Shown here: piece by piece, positions 21,321 to 32,981 of the stretch
Position numbering within the stretch: position 1 is the stretch's first letter
Layout: each line of letters begins with the position of its first letter
NCBI GenBank assembly: GCA_010015675.1
Contig: ML976984.1
Span: 689,102-743,993 of the forward strand
Direction: 5' to 3'
Source: Byssothecium circinans
Taxonomy: Eukaryota > Ascomycota > Dothideomycetes > Pleosporales > Massarinaceae
Length of the DNA: 54,892 nt
The notes under the pieces: generated by a model
The model's database searches: none
Told to the model about the DNA's origin: nothing
What the model saw: only the letters and a program-made list of their open reading frames with translations
Made by a program: the position numbers and the translations under genes

Positions 21321-22070
21321 TTAGAAGGGGTTCACGAACGGCCCAGCATAGCTCTGACTGCGTCCCTTGATCTCAAAGTCCAATCCAGCACAAGTCAGCG
21401 TTACCAACTTCTCATCGAAATTCTTTAGCGCAAACTCAATCAGCATATCAATACCTACTCATAATTAGTACACCCACATTTACTCAGGTCCACAGGACAA
21501 GGAACACTTACCACATCCTGCGCCTCCAGCAGTCCAGAGCTCAGCCCCCTCATGATGCCCCTTGTCAACCACCCACCTCTGATCTACCCACTCCACATTC
21601 GGGATCATGGCCTTTGCCTGCCCCAAAAGCATGCGGTTCGTAGTCGCCTTCTTCCCATCAAGCACTCCACTCCTTGCCAACCACATACCGCCAGAACAGG
21701 TCGTGAGAATCACTTTGGTCTTCAAACTCGCCTCCTTGAGAAACTTGAGACTCGCTTCAGGGACCTTAGCGGGATCTGGACCGCCTAGTAGGATGAGGTC
21801 AAGATCGCGCGGTGCAGTGTCGTAGGTATGCGTGGGACGAACGTACATTTCCGGTGTCGTCCAGTGAGACTCGAGGGTTGAGGCGATGTAGAGGAATTCC
21901 ATGTCGCGGGCCACAGGACGGAAGGCTGCCGCTTCAGGGATGAGTGCGGAGACTAAGTCGACTACACGGGTGGAGCAGTTTCCTAGGACGTCGAGACCGG
22001 CGAGATCAGTCATTTGGGTCTCCTGGTAAAGGACGCCGATGCGGAGGGACTTTTGGTTTGCGACGGCCAT
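21321..22070 (-). CDS. DJ-1/PfpI-family protein
   Basis: Two exons: 22070-21512 and 21454-21321, separated by a 56-base intron with GTAAGT donor and perfect TACTAAT branch site; 230 residues. The fold pattern is clear: RIGVLYQETQMTDLAGL at the N-terminus, LILLGGPDP (about 92-100), and the nucleophile elbow VILTTCSGG with Cys125. The C-terminus (GIDMLIEFALKNFDEK and onward) is supplied by the second exon; without it a false short tail appears. This subfamily includes isonitrile hydratases, transcription-factor-like AraC-type domains and stress-response glyoxalase/chaperone-like proteins, so the reaction cannot be stated. It is probably cytosolic, since no targeting signal is seen. Confidence 0.92.
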
Positions 22071-23015
22071 TTTTGCTGGAGGTTAAGGTGGCTTTTCCGG
22101 AGGAAGTTGTAGGGTAGACTAAGCACTGTTGGAATTGGATAAAAGAGGAGCGTTGAATGAATATATGACTTGGTTCTTAATGATACTCGGTATTCATGGT
22201 TTATATACAAGTTCACTGTTTGTTGCTTCTTTGGCTTGAACCTAAAAGTTACTTCCGATCTGAGTTCCGTGATACGAACAATCGCGGATGTAGTCGCGCA
22301 GTTTCGAGCACATTGGATGTGTACGCGTCTCCGTCTTAAGATTATTGGCCAATTGATCGAGGTAGAATAGTGCTGCCTGAACGGGGTGGTGTGGACGTGG
22401 GGAACGGGTCGGATGTTCGCTTGTTTCCGGCCCGTTAGCGCTGACATCTCGCCCACGAAGGGATTTATTCTGTAGCAGAGTATTGCCAAGATGCCATAAT
22501 GTCCTAAATGATCGAGCCATTACCCATAAACGGTATCTTCCTGGAGTTACACTTCGTGTCGAATCAGGTAAAGTAGCTGTCCATTTCCCGCCCACAAATT
22601 CTTGTACAAACACATGTTCTGGTTCTGCCTCCGTGACATTAGCATCCATATGTTCGTTCATTCCATTCATCCTCTTGAGTACAGCTCTCCAGCCCGATGC
22701 AGTTGCAAGGAGGTGAAGCTCGCCAGCACGCGGGAGCGTCAGACACAACTACGGTGGTAAAAATTCCCTCGCTCAACCATAACAATCATGCTCACACCGC
22801 TATACAGTGCCGATGTAGCGCGAATGGCTGTTCACCCTGCGTGCTGCGCCGCGCAGTCACCTCGGTCGTCGTTTATTGAAGTTAGAAAATGCGGCGTAGT
22901 GCTCGACAGCGCTAACAAAGTAGTTAACTTTCATCTGGCTGATCGCTCTTCCGCGGCAGCCTCTTTCCACTCCCTCTTCATTTGATCACACATCAGTCGT
23001 TACTTGCTCATCGAC
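22071..23015. other. Divergent region between DJ-1-like gene and P450
   Basis: About 945 bases. The two flanking genes diverge, so both promoters are here. An open frame on the minus strand (22242-22670 from its first ATG) has no recognisable domain and I do not call it. Confidence 0.5.
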
Positions 23016-24824
23016 ATGGCCCTACTCACCGTTCTTATTACTCTTGCCGCGTTCCCTGCTGCTCTCCTGGTGTGGACGGCGCAGTCTCTCGCCCGCAATC
23101 GTGCGAAAGCTAAAGCTATCGGTCTTCCCTACCTCGTTCGCTGGATATCACCCATCAATCCTTTCTGGCTTCTTTGGGGTAGCTCCTTTGTTCGCCTCTG
23201 TCGTCGATTTGGGGTTGCGACAGAAAACCTCACACGTATCTATTCATATGGCTGGGAAGCAAATGAACGCGCAAAGATCCATGTTGATTTTGGAGACGCA
23301 TTTGTGGTAGTGCATCCTGGTGGTATCCAGCTTTGTGTATCTAGCCCAGAAGCGATATATGATATTCTTCAGCGGCGCACTGATTTCCGTCGCAACATGG
23401 AGGAGTTTGGCGTGTTGAATGTGTACGGGAAGAACCTTTCCACAACTGACGACCAAGAATGGCAACGGCACCGCAAAATGACTGCGGTGACGTTCACTGA
23501 GAAGAACAACGAATTGGTATGGCAGCAATCCTTATCCCAGGCCAAAGGAATGTTGGAACACTGGACACACTCGACCGAGCCTATACGGTCTACGCATAAA
23601 GATTCGAAGATCTTCACCCTCAATGTTCTCGCTGCTGCTCTTTTCAACAAAGCGTATCCATTCAATGCTCAGACGGATGCCAATACACAACAGAACATAG
23701 ACGATAAATCGTATCAATACCGGGAGTCGCTATCAACGATTCTCTCGTCTATCATTCAGATCTTTATCTTCGGCGAGCAAGGGCTCCAAGCTTGGTGGCT
23801 ACCAAAGTCTTGGAAGGACGCTGGGGTTGCTATGTCAACGTTCCGTTCCTACATTCTTGGCTTGATGAACGAAGAAAGAGGCTACCTTTCACAGGGTAAC
23901 ACTGGTCGTCAACACCTCGTAGCGCGCTTGGTCCGGGCGTGTGAAGAAGAGCAGGCGGAGAAGGATGGAACTGCGGCTAACGGCGGCAAAGTGATGATGC
24001 TCACCGAAGAAGAAATCATAAGCAACCTTTTCGTTTACGCCTTTGCAGGCAACGACACAACTGCTATCGCCCTCACAAATCTCATCATACATCTCGCTGC
24101 CAACCCTGAAACCCAAGAGTGGATCGCGGAGGAGATAAACTTCTACCTAACCAACGATGCGAGTGATTCCTGGACCTACGATAACTTTAGCAAATTGAAA
24201 CGCTGCGCTGCCGTCGTGGTGAGTATATTTCAATGAAGGTCCCGAAGTACGACTGACGTTGCGCAGATGGAGACTCTTCGGATTTGCCACCCACTATCCC
24301 AGCTGGTGAAGACCACGAACGCCACCTCACAACCTCTCAAAGTCGACGGAACAACGTACATCTTGCCACCCGAAACTTCCATACACTGCTCCCTTCCGGC
24401 TCTGCATACTCATCCTCGTTATTGGGGGTCTGATCCTATGGCTTGGAACCCCCAACATTTCATTCAGAAAACCAAGTCAGAAGTTACGCAGGCAACTGAT
24501 GACAGTACACCACCATTCGCAAATGAGAAAGTCGCAGCAGACACTTCCGAACATTGTATGCCGTGGGCATGGGGACAGCGCGTGTGTCCGGGCAAACGAT
24601 TTTCCCAGGTCGAACTTGTTGCTGTGCTGGCTGCTCTCTTTAGGGATTGGAGGGTTGAGCCTGTGCTAGAAAAGGGAGAGACAATGGAACAGGCACAGAA
24701 CAGGGTCTGGAAGGCTAGCTTGGTGGTCGATCATGAGGGACATATGCTGCATGAGATGGTCAACCCTGAGGCTGTTGGCTTGCGCTGGATACGGAGAAAG
24801 GTGGCTAATGGAGTGAAGCATTGA
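23016..24824 (+). CDS. Cytochrome P450 monooxygenase
   Basis: Two exons: 23016-24218 and 24267-24824, with a 48-base intron (GTGAGT...GCGCAG, CTGAC branch); 586 residues, somewhat longer than usual. An N-terminal membrane anchor (about 3-22) points to the endoplasmic reticulum. The I-helix oxygen-binding motif AGNDTT is at 344-349. The K-helix ExxR is E403-R406 (ETLR), just after the splice site. The heme-binding loop WAWGQRVCPGKRF has the cysteine ligand at 508, with Trp in place of the usual Phe. All catalytic motifs are present, so it is probably active. The substrate is unknown. No polyketide synthase, peptide synthetase, terpene synthase or transporter sits beside it, so membership in a metabolite cluster is not supported. 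Confidence 0.93.
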
Positions 24825-25295
24825 CACGCCAGTCGGTAATAGCATGAGGCTCATGGACTGGGTGAATCTAAAAGGGTTAGAAGCGGTAAAGACACTAAAT
24901 GGATGTACTGGTTGGGTGGGAGTACGAATATTTGTGTGTCAACTCAAATCTCCGTTTGCCACTAGAGGTTCGCCGGACCTGCAAACGCCTCAGGGGCTTC
25001 ACCTGGTCACGTGCTTCACAGCTGGGGAGGGTTTAAGCTGCCCTGATGCTGAGTCACAAAATCTCACCGCGAACGGCAAGCCATCTAAATACTATAACTA
25101 CACCACGCCCACTGTACAACACTCACTGCCCTAAGCTCACTCCACCGCATCTCCCCACTACATCAACTCTACCACACCAACTAACCCACTCCGCAACACC
25201 CACTTCACCACATCAACTTCACAACACCAACTCCATCACAGAACACCTCATTACACAACGCCGACTCCCAGCGCGCCTCTCTCCTGTTTGTCATA
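24825..25295. other. Intergenic region with CACGTG and an A/C-rich leader
   Basis: About 470 bases. CACGTG lies at 25008-25013, 288 bases before the next start. From about 25105 to 25260 the plus strand is almost free of G and rich in CCACACCAACTC-like units, a leader type often seen upstream of fungal starts. Confidence 0.5.
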
Positions 25296-26798
25296 ATGCA
25301 GTCTCTAAGAGATATGTTCTCCAACTCTTCCATCTCAACCCCGATTCCAGAAGAGTTTGAAGAGACGGAAAACCAGGAAATGCCAACTACGAATCTGGCC
25401 GAAAAACCTTCTGTCGACGAAATCTCCTCGGCAGCAAACAGCAAATCGCCTAAGGTTATACCAGACGCTTCCAAACGCGTTTCGTTTGGTGCTGACGAAG
25501 ACGCCTTCGAAGAGCGTTCATACAACCAGCTGCTCGCCTCACCGACCAAAACTCTGCGGCACAGCAACCCACTAAACACATTGCGAAACACTCTGCCTCC
25601 AAGGAAATTCGCTGGTAGCATCTGGGATCCTGAAGACGACGAATACGATCACGTCGTCTATCAGGACTTGAAGAAGGAGAGTGTCCGAGGACATCGCCCT
25701 ACAATGTCCGACGATATTTCCAAGAAGAGTGCCCAATTACATCGACCTTCTGCGTCTGAAGATGTCCCGAAGAGTATCTGGGACGCTGATGATGACGAGT
25801 TCGACAGTGACGTGTACGCTGACTTGAAGAGGACCGTGGCCACCATCAAGTCGAAGCGGGGTACTTATAAGGCGAGCATAAAGTACCGACGACATCAGGC
25901 CTTCTCAACAACCGGCTTGAATAAGAGCGTGGGTCCAGTTGGCAAGGCCGCCAACATGGCTTCTCTGCGGGCTCTCCCCCTCCCTAGGTCATCTGCCGCT
26001 CCATCAGCCCTTCCAGACCTTTCTGAAGATGGCTCGGAAGAGACACCGGGTCTTGACCACGATAAAGAGGAAGAAATTCATCCGAAGGAGAAGTTCCGAG
26101 ACTGGGTTTCTGAGCTCAGCGACCTGGAGTGTATGAATCCCTCTGGTATCGACCTACACGACAAGATCATGGCGAACCTCTACACCGACGAGGTTCCTGC
26201 CCTTCCTTCCTTTTTCCCAGCAGCGCACATGCACTGCTTCACCTGGGAAGAGTTGGATAACATAGCCGAGATTCCAATTCTCGAGTACGTTATGCCTCGT
26301 CTCTCGGATAGCGTGCCGACCATACTGCATACTTCCAGCCCCGAAGCCTTAGAAGCCTTCCTAGACCCGAACCTGAAGGTATTCGAGTGGTGGCGCAGAA
26401 TGCCTGAGACCCACCACCAGTCTTCCCTCGTCGTCCGTCGCGAAAGCAACCAGGTGATCGTAGGCGCGTTCCGCAATCACGGCTTCAAGTACGTCTGGAG
26501 TCATTACACCAGATCTACCATCGGCTTCACCGGAAAGTGGAACACCACGTACGCTGTCCTCGGTCCGGCGACGACAATGACGACCAAGGATGGAGTTGCG
26601 TGGGACTCGTTCGACGATGCTGCCGCCATGAAAGACTACCTGGATCCCCATGATCCTAAGGTAGCTCTGTATCTGAGCCGGTTGTTGTCGAAATGGATGG
26701 TGCGGAATCAAGTCTGGGGGTACCATCCGCAGGCCATCCAACCCGTTGAGTGGGTTGCTGATGGGACGGTCACGGTGGTACAGAAGCGGAGTCAGTAG
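25296..26798 (+). CDS. Unrecognised 500-residue protein with SIWD repeats and RVSF motif
   Basis: A single exon from the ATG at 25296. I recognise no catalytic domain. The N-terminal third is disordered, acidic and Ser-rich. Residues 61-64 read RVSF after a Lys, followed by acidic residues; this fits the RVxF docking motif for protein phosphatase 1. A 19-residue unit beginning SIWD.(E/D)DDE(Y/F)D and ending VY.DLK is present twice (about 108-126 and 160-178), and the segment between the copies itself contains HRP(T/S) twice. The C-terminal half (about 265-495) is Trp/His-rich and looks folded. There is no signal peptide or membrane segment. Codon use and the long frame support a real gene; the phosphatase link is inference only. 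Confidence 0.75.
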   Translation: MQSLRDMFSNSSISTPIPEEFEETENQEMPTTNLAEKPSVDEISSAANSKSPKVIPDASKRVSFGADEDAFEERSYNQLLASPTKTLRHSNPLNTLRNTLPPRKFAGSIWDPEDDEYDHVVYQDLKKESVRGHRPTMSDDISKKSAQLHRPSASEDVPKSIWDADDDEFDSDVYADLKRTVATIKSKRGTYKASIKYRRHQAFSTTGLNKSVGPVGKAANMASLRALPLPRSSAAPSALPDLSEDGSEETPGLDHDKEEEIHPKEKFRDWVSELSDLECMNPSGIDLHDKIMANLYTDEVPALPSFFPAAHMHCFTWEELDNIAEIPILEYVMPRLSDSVPTILHTSSPEALEAFLDPNLKVFEWWRRMPETHHQSSLVVRRESNQVIVGAFRNHGFKYVWSHYTRSTIGFTGKWNTTYAVLGPATTMTTKDGVAWDSFDDAAAMKDYLDPHDPKVALYLSRLLSKWMVRNQVWGYHPQAIQPVEWVADGTVTVVQKRSQ

Positions 26799-27329
26799 GC
26801 TTCGAGTTTTTTCTAAGCTATCTAGTCTTCTTTTATATCCTTTGTTCGGTTCACTCGAGGTATTGCGATGGTTCTTTGATTCCCTGGTTCATACAAGCAG
26901 TCCAAGCGCTGCACTGCAAGTTCTACTAGGCGTTGTTCGATTTTCACGATTTCTCGAGCGATCTTTCACGGCCTCTGTACTTTAGTCAGCGTATAAAGTC
27001 TTGAATAAGAGGGAAATAGACAATCACATCATCTCCATGCAATCTGTCCTCCTGAAGTTCATTACATCGTGCCGACGTATGCTGCTAACCGCCTGTTATA
27101 CCGCCCTACTCCCGCCGCCTTGACCTCCGCTTTGCTAACTCTCCCCAAATGACTCCCAGCAAGCACAGACCCAACCTAGATGCGTGCCCAACCCGTGTCA
27201 CCAACCAACAGTTTCACCAGCAGCCCTGATTTGCGGCTGACGATGACTCCTCTTCTCCATCATATATAGACCTTCAACACCCAACACCCTTCCTTCTCCA
27301 ACGAGAGACACCTTCCTTCAATATCCACA
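26799..27329. other. Intergenic region
   Basis: About 530 bases between two plus-strand genes. A CT-rich leader runs into the next start (27285-27329). Nothing else seen. Confidence 0.5.
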
Positions 27330-28088
27330 ATGCCTCGCTTGGAGTACATCGATCACCCTGACTTCCCCGCCTCGGCGCTCATCGACCACCCTCACATTCT
27401 CAAAGATAATGATCGTCCCTCCGAGGTCGACGACATCAAGAACCTTCGTCTCTGCGACGCCATCGCCACCCTCCTCCATCATCTCGAAGCCAAGCAACCC
27501 GGTATCCTGAGGTCTTTCTTCAGCCCCAATTTGAAGTATTTCAAATTTACACGCTTTTCCGAGAGGGGTAACATGCGGAATTTCTTTCTTTGTCGTAAAG
27601 GTGAATATGTCACAGTACGTCTTCGCTTTCGACCCCTTACACCCGTTGATGACAAATGCCAATACTGAAATAATTGCTTGTAGACAGGTCGCTTCGAATA
27701 CAACCCTGGAGAGGGAAATAGGATCGAGTGGACCTTTTTGAGCAATTCCACCATCGAAGAGAATGGTAGCTGGCGCCCCGTCTATGGTTGCTGGAAGGCA
27801 TGCTCGCAACCGCCCGTCGATTCCTTCTTGGATGAGTGGATCACCCATATCGGTGGTCGGCCGTTTATGCCCGAGGAAGTCTCTGATGAAAAGATGGTGC
27901 CTAAGGCGGCGTTCGCTCTTGGAAAGATAATCTGTGAACGGAAGTTGTGGGAGGAACACGACCAGCCAACTTTCACGTTCGAGACCAAGATGGAATACAC
28001 GAGCGAGGCACCGCTGGGCCCTGAACTAATGGATCACGATCATATCTCAGAGCCTGGCATTGCTCTTCGCTTAGCTTCGGCTAAGTGA
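27330..28088 (+). CDS. Unrecognised small protein, 229 residues
   Basis: Two exons: 27330-27614 and 27684-28088. The 69-base intron has a GTACGT donor and ends at TTGTAG; the competing AG four bases later breaks the frame. The start ATG follows a CCACA context. The product is acidic, without signal peptide, membrane segment or domain I can name. Features include an N-terminal DHPDFPASALIDHPHILKD stretch, a segment FKFTRFSERG just before the splice, and EWTFLSNSTIEENGSWRPVYGCWK soon after it. The way the two frames join without gap supports a gene. It is convergent with HOM6 (226 bases between stops). Confidence 0.7.
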
Positions 28089-28315
28089 TAATTTGTGAAA
28101 CTCTTGACGCAAGATCAAATTGGATAAGTTCCAGGGATGGGCGGCTTGCTTTAGGAATGGTGAGCGGAGCAGGTAGGCGAGTGGGTCTTCGGTAGAATGG
28201 TAAAGAGCCAGTCAAGGTCTCTGTTGAGCTGGATAACGGTCATTTTCTCAGGCAATGAATATGTTCTCTATCCACTAATTGATGAACGCGCTATGGTCCA
28301 CTCACTTGCTCTACT

Positions 28316-29483
28316 TTACTGTAGCAATCTCAACACCTTCACCAGATCGCCCGTGACACCCATAGCCGTAACCTCGCCACCGGCACCCGCTCCCTGAATT
28401 ATCAACGGATTGTCACCATATCGCTTGGTGTAGAACGCGATAATGTTGTCGCTGCCCTTCAACGCGGCGATCGGATGGCTCTTGTCAAACTTCTCCAATC
28501 CGACCTTGACCTGTCCCTTTGGTACATCCACACTTCCAACGAACCTCACAACTTTGCCCTCCTTCTCTGCGTCTGCCTTGAGCTTATCCATTTGACCATC
28601 AAACTCAGGTAGTTTGGACAGGAATTCGTCGCCGGAGGAGCAGCTCTCAAGCTCTTTCGGAATGAGTGACTGAACAGGGAACGAGGTTGGCGATTCGACC
28701 TTCAGGCCTGCAAGACGGGCGAGTATGGTCAGTTTGCGAGCAACATCGAGGCCGTTGAGATCGTCACGGGGATCCGGTTCCGTGAAGCCCTTGTCCTTCG
28801 CAGTCTTCACCTCTGCCGAGAACTTGCCCCCACCACCATTGACCGGCTGGAAGCTGTTGAACAGGAAGCTCATAGTACCACTGAAGACACCCTCAATCTT
28901 CTGCACCTCATCGCCCGTTTCCACAAGGTCCTTCAAGGTCGAGATGACTGGCAAGCCAGCTCCAACGGAGCTCTCATGGAACACCCATCCACCTGATCCG
29001 TTTCCATTGCTCGCAGCAGCAAAGATATCCTGCCAAAGACCATAGCTTCCCGAGAAAGCCTTCTTGTTTGGTGTGACAAGACTGACACCCTGCTTCAGGA
29101 ATTGCGGGTATGAGTCAGCGACTTCCTGGTTCGAAGTGTTGTCTACAAGGACGACCTTGCCGGGTGCTTTGATGAGGTACTCGGCCAGTTGTGTGAGTGA
29201 GAGGGGTGTTGTGGAAGAAGCCTGAAGCTCGGATTCCCAGTTGGAGAGAGACTTGTAGTCATTGTGGTAGAGGGCTTTCTTGGAAGTACTGAGATAAATG
29301 AGAGAGAGGTAGGTTGGAGCAGCGGGTGACTGAGATAGCTTCGTTGCGAGGTGATGGAGTTGCGAGAGGAAGCACTTTCCGACGCCTCCGGCACCTTAGT
29401 AGCAATCAGTACGTAAACTCTATATGCAAGGGAGAAGAGTACCCACCGATGACTGCAATGAATACCTGTCGTGGGAGAGGCAT
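28316..29483 (-). CDS. HOM6: Homoserine dehydrogenase
   Basis: Two exons: 29483-29447 encodes the first 12 residues, and 29394-28316 the rest, 371 residues in all (yeast Hom6 is 359). The 52-base intron splits the NAD(P)-binding glycine motif, which reads VIGAGGVGK at about 11-19. Further marks are VDNTSNQEVADSYP, TPNKKAFSG, the substrate-binding ESSVGAGLPVIST, KIEGVFSGTMSFLFN, and the catalytic region EPDPRDDLNGLDVARKL. The enzyme reduces aspartate semialdehyde to homoserine with NAD(P)H, the branch point to threonine, methionine and isoleucine; fungi need it and animals lack it. It is cytosolic. It is divergent from the CCDC174-like gene with 288 bases between starts. Confidence 0.97.
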
Positions 29484-29771
29484 GATGACTGTTTGTGGGG
29501 TCTGTTGCTCGGATTGAGGAAAACGAAGAAAGGTGCTCTCAAGACGGCGAGATATAGAAGGAAAGAAAGGCTATAAATGACGAACAAACTGCTTCGGATC
29601 AATCGATTGCACTTGCTTTTAAAATGCATTCACCCCGCACGTGCCCCACCAATAGCGAACTTAGGAAGCTCCGACCTCCGAAATCGCCCTTGCTCTACCA
29701 AGTACCACCGACATCACCGCAACGCGATCTACAACCCGAAATCTCGACCACCACACCTCCCACTTCCCACG

Positions 29772-30815
29772 ATGTCCTCGAAGGACGCTCATCTCTATGG
29801 CCAACGGCCGAAATCCCGCACAAAAACGAAAGAAATTTCCTCCGCCAGCTCTCTCGCCTTCTCTTCCAAACTCTCCAGCCTCATCAAGTCTTCCACCGGA
29901 GACACTAGCAGGCCCGCTGCAGGACGCGCACGCTCCCAAAAAGAAGATATTTTCAAATCACACAATAAAGGCGTCAACAAGCGCGCATTAAAAGACTTGG
30001 AAGATGTTGATATAACACAAAAACACCGGGGCCGCACCAGCGATGAAAAGGCGGAAGACGAGGCACACTACAAGCGCACGAAGCGGCGCATGGAAGAAAA
30101 GGCACGGTTATACAATGCTTTGAAACGCGGCGATGTAGAAGATGTGGACGACAAGTACGGCGTGGATTTCGACAAGAAGTGGGCGGACAAGCAAGAGAAG
30201 GGCGAAGCGGAGTCCGACTCCTCGTCCTCCGAGTCGGAAGCCTCAGACGAAGAGCTCATAGAGTACGAGGACGAATTTGGTCGAACAAGGAAAGGCACGC
30301 GCGCGGAGTATGCCCGTGAAGAGCGACGGAAACGTACACTCGCTGCCGACGAACCTGATCGCTTCACCGCGCGCCCGGCCATGCCTTCCGATATCATATT
30401 TGGGGATACCGTGCAAACCAACGCTTTCAACCCAGATGAAACGATCGCACAGCAGATGGCTAATCTTGCTGCGAAGCGCGACAAGTCACTCACACCACCG
30501 CCTGAGACACATTTCGACGGGCACGCGGAAGTCAGGCAGCGAGGAACGGCGTTCATGCACTTTTCGAAGGACGAAGAGGAACGCCAGGAGCAGATGCGTA
30601 ATCTCGAGAAAGAGAGGCTTGAGACGGAAAAGTCAAGGGCAAAAAGGAAAGCAGAAATTGACAAGAGGAAGGAGATGATTCGAGAGAAGAAGAGAATCAT
30701 CCAAGAGAAGAGGAGCAAGGGGCAGGCAGAGAAGTTCTTGAGCGACTTTGGCGCGGAATTGTTTGGGGAGAAGAAAGAGGGCAAAGCTGAAAAGCAAGAG
30801 GAGGTGTATGACTAG
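29772..30815 (+). CDS. CCDC174-like nuclear coiled-coil protein
   Basis: A single exon; from the ATG at 29772 it gives 347 residues. The frame is open back to 29577, but those residues are Pro/Arg/His-rich and not conserved, so the inner start is preferred. The conserved block YGVDFDKKWADKQEKG, an acidic Ser run, and EYEDEFGRTRKGTRAEY match the CCDC174 family (DUF4078). The C-terminal third is one long charged coiled coil (about 265-345). Animal CCDC174 is nuclear and associated with RNA processing; that role here is inferred. No membrane or export signal is present. Confidence 0.88.
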   Translation: MSSKDAHLYGQRPKSRTKTKEISSASSLAFSSKLSSLIKSSTGDTSRPAAGRARSQKEDIFKSHNKGVNKRALKDLEDVDITQKHRGRTSDEKAEDEAHYKRTKRRMEEKARLYNALKRGDVEDVDDKYGVDFDKKWADKQEKGEAESDSSSSESEASDEELIEYEDEFGRTRKGTRAEYAREERRKRTLAADEPDRFTARPAMPSDIIFGDTVQTNAFNPDETIAQQMANLAAKRDKSLTPPPETHFDGHAEVRQRGTAFMHFSKDEEERQEQMRNLEKERLETEKSRAKRKAEIDKRKEMIREKKRIIQEKRSKGQAEKFLSDFGAELFGEKKEGKAEKQEEVYD

Positions 30816-31560
30816 AGATGAGCTATGATACCCGGCACGCATCCATAGCGCGGCCAATATTGACTGTACTCGCTTTGCTGAGACCCAAGGTGGTACTCAC
30901 GTTTGACGACACTGGCACATGTGTCCCGATCATTCCGACATATTCCGCCTATCGGAACTTCGTGAGCACACTTCCAACCAACTCGTTGACTGTGTATCAA
31001 TAGTGAGGCTAATTTTTAAGCTACTCTGAATCTACGTTGCCTTGCTCTTTTGCGAAGATGCACAGGTCGGACGGGAACATGAGTATTCTTTGCAAAGCGG
31101 TACAGAGATGAATCGGTTGAGTTTGTGAGTAGTATGTGAAGGACGAGCGAGAAGTGCATATACCTATGAACTGAGCTGTACCAGTGGCCTAACCAGGGAA
31201 AGCAAGCAGCTAACAGCACTCTCGCCGGCACTTAGGCAAATCTGCAGCTTTAGCTGTCCAGCCTGCTCACAAGACGTTTGAAACTCCCGTACAAGGAAAG
31301 TGACCGGACATGTCACACATCCCGAAGAATCTGTAAATTATATATTGTAATGAATCAACATGCGTCATTGAAGCGGTCTGAACAATGACTGCGAAACTGC
31401 AGAGGCTTAGTAACCCAACCTACATCCACTGGCGCATCCGAGCAGGCAGCTCCTTCTAGCTCCGCCCCATGCGCACCACGGTACCCTTCATACAGCTGTC
31501 CTTGTGAATAATTATCTCCTTTTCTACACTATCTTCAGAGCCTCGAGAACTGGGACAAAC
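30816..31560. other. Intergenic region
   Basis: About 745 bases between two plus-strand genes. Short frames only; no RNA gene, repeat or element recognised. Confidence 0.5.
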
Positions 31561-32671
31561 ATGTTTGGCTTTATTGCTGACGGCTTGACGTGAGTGAACC
31601 CCGCCCCCGCTATCCAGACATCCGAACGTCACGCTTCACAGCAGCTCTACCTCGTTGCACCCTCTTCTTTTGCAAAGCTAACAGCATATCTTCAGCGTCA
31701 CAACCACAGTCCTCTTCCCCATCTTCGCCTCCTACAAAGCGCTCCACACGTCCGATCCCGCCCTCCTCGCACCATGGCTCATGTACTTCATCACACTCTC
31801 TCTCCTCCACCTCGTTGAAAACGCATTCGACTTTATCCTTAGCTGGGTGCCGTTCTGGTCATGGATGCGCTTCTTCATCCACCTCTACCTCATCCTACCC
31901 GGTTCCCAAGGCGCGACGCTCCTCTACCAAGAATACCTCGAGCCGTTCTTGTACCACCACGAGCGCGAGATCGACGACCTGATCACCGAGACACATGATC
32001 GCGCGAAGAGCGTGGGACTCGCATATCTGCAACAGGGCATTGAGTGGGTCAAGGTCAATGTCCTAGGTTTTGCGCCCCAGCAACAGGCTCCTCCTCCAGT
32101 CCAGGGCCAGAGCTATGCGCAGAGCTTCATGTCGAGGTTCAATATGCCGGCTGCGAGGGGTTCTGATAATCTGTACAGTTTGGTGAACCAGGCACTTAGT
32201 GGAGCAAGTGCTTTATACGCTAGTAACCAAGGCGCGCAGGCTTCGGAAGTGAGTCGTAGCGCAAACATCATACCTGACAACATCCGCAACAACGATGACC
32301 GGCTGCACTACGTCTCGTCCCAGCGTGAGAGGTTGGAGACGCTTCTCCAGGCATTTGATCGCGAGGCGGACAACGTGCGCACGCAGAGGGAGAGCGGAAG
32401 CAGATACTATGAAGGCGGCGGTCTGTCCAAGAGCAAGAGCGAAGCCGAGTTCGACAGAATCGAGCGCGACGAAATCGGCCAGGACCGTCCACCATATCCT
32501 ATTACTCCACCAGCGTTCGATCGAAGGGCCAGTGGTGGTTGGATGCCGTGGAACTGGCAGCAGCGCGAGGCTCCTCCTCCTGCTGCATCTCCGCCTCGCG
32601 ACGACCCGCTGGCCTATGGCAAGGACAGTTCTCGTGCTCGGTCTTCTGGGTTCGATCTCGGTGATCGCTGA
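31561..32671 (+). CDS. REEP/DP1/Yop1-family ER-shaping protein
   Basis: Two exons: 31561-31589 (first nine residues) and 31696-32671, with a 106-base intron that has a GCTAACA branch site; 334 residues. The TB2/DP1/HVA22 domain covers about residues 10-95: LFPIFASYKAL, hydrophobic hairpins in LMYFITLSLLHLVENAFDFILSWVPFWSWMRFFIHLYLILPGSQGATLLYQEYLEPFL, then HEREID. Proteins of this family bend ER membranes into tubules. Unlike Yop1 (about 180 residues), this one has a long C-terminal extension with an amphipathic helix, Pro/Gln-rich linkers and a charged tail, as in the REEP1-4 branch. It is convergent with MGM101. Confidence 0.9.
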
Positions 32672-32981
32672 GGGGATGGGTGCGGCGTCATCTGTCTCTT
32701 CATGTTACGATTGTGGATTTTTGGCGTTGAGAATGGTATTGGGCATGATGGCAAAGGGGATAGAGAAGAGTCCCTCTCGTCTCACGACTGTGCTGGGTAT
32801 CTGATACTATACATTGGGTACTACAATAAAAATGAAGGCCTTATCAATGCATTCGACTTCAGCTTTGTTGATATCTTACATGTACAGTCTATTCGTCCTT
32901 CGACACCTGAACCCTTCCGCAGGGCCCCGAATGCCGGTCTTCCCACTCTACTCGGAAAGCCTATATATATAGCGAGGGTAT
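32672..32981. other. Convergent 3' region
   Basis: 310 bases between the stops of the REEP-like gene and MGM101. It contains AATAAAAATG at 32825-32834, a plausible poly(A) signal for the plus-strand gene. Confidence 0.5.

Noticed and set aside
22242..22748. Minus-strand open frame of up to 168 residues between the DJ-1-like gene and the P450
   Set aside because: It opens with a non-ATG codon, has no recognisable domain, and occupies the shared promoter of two divergent genes.
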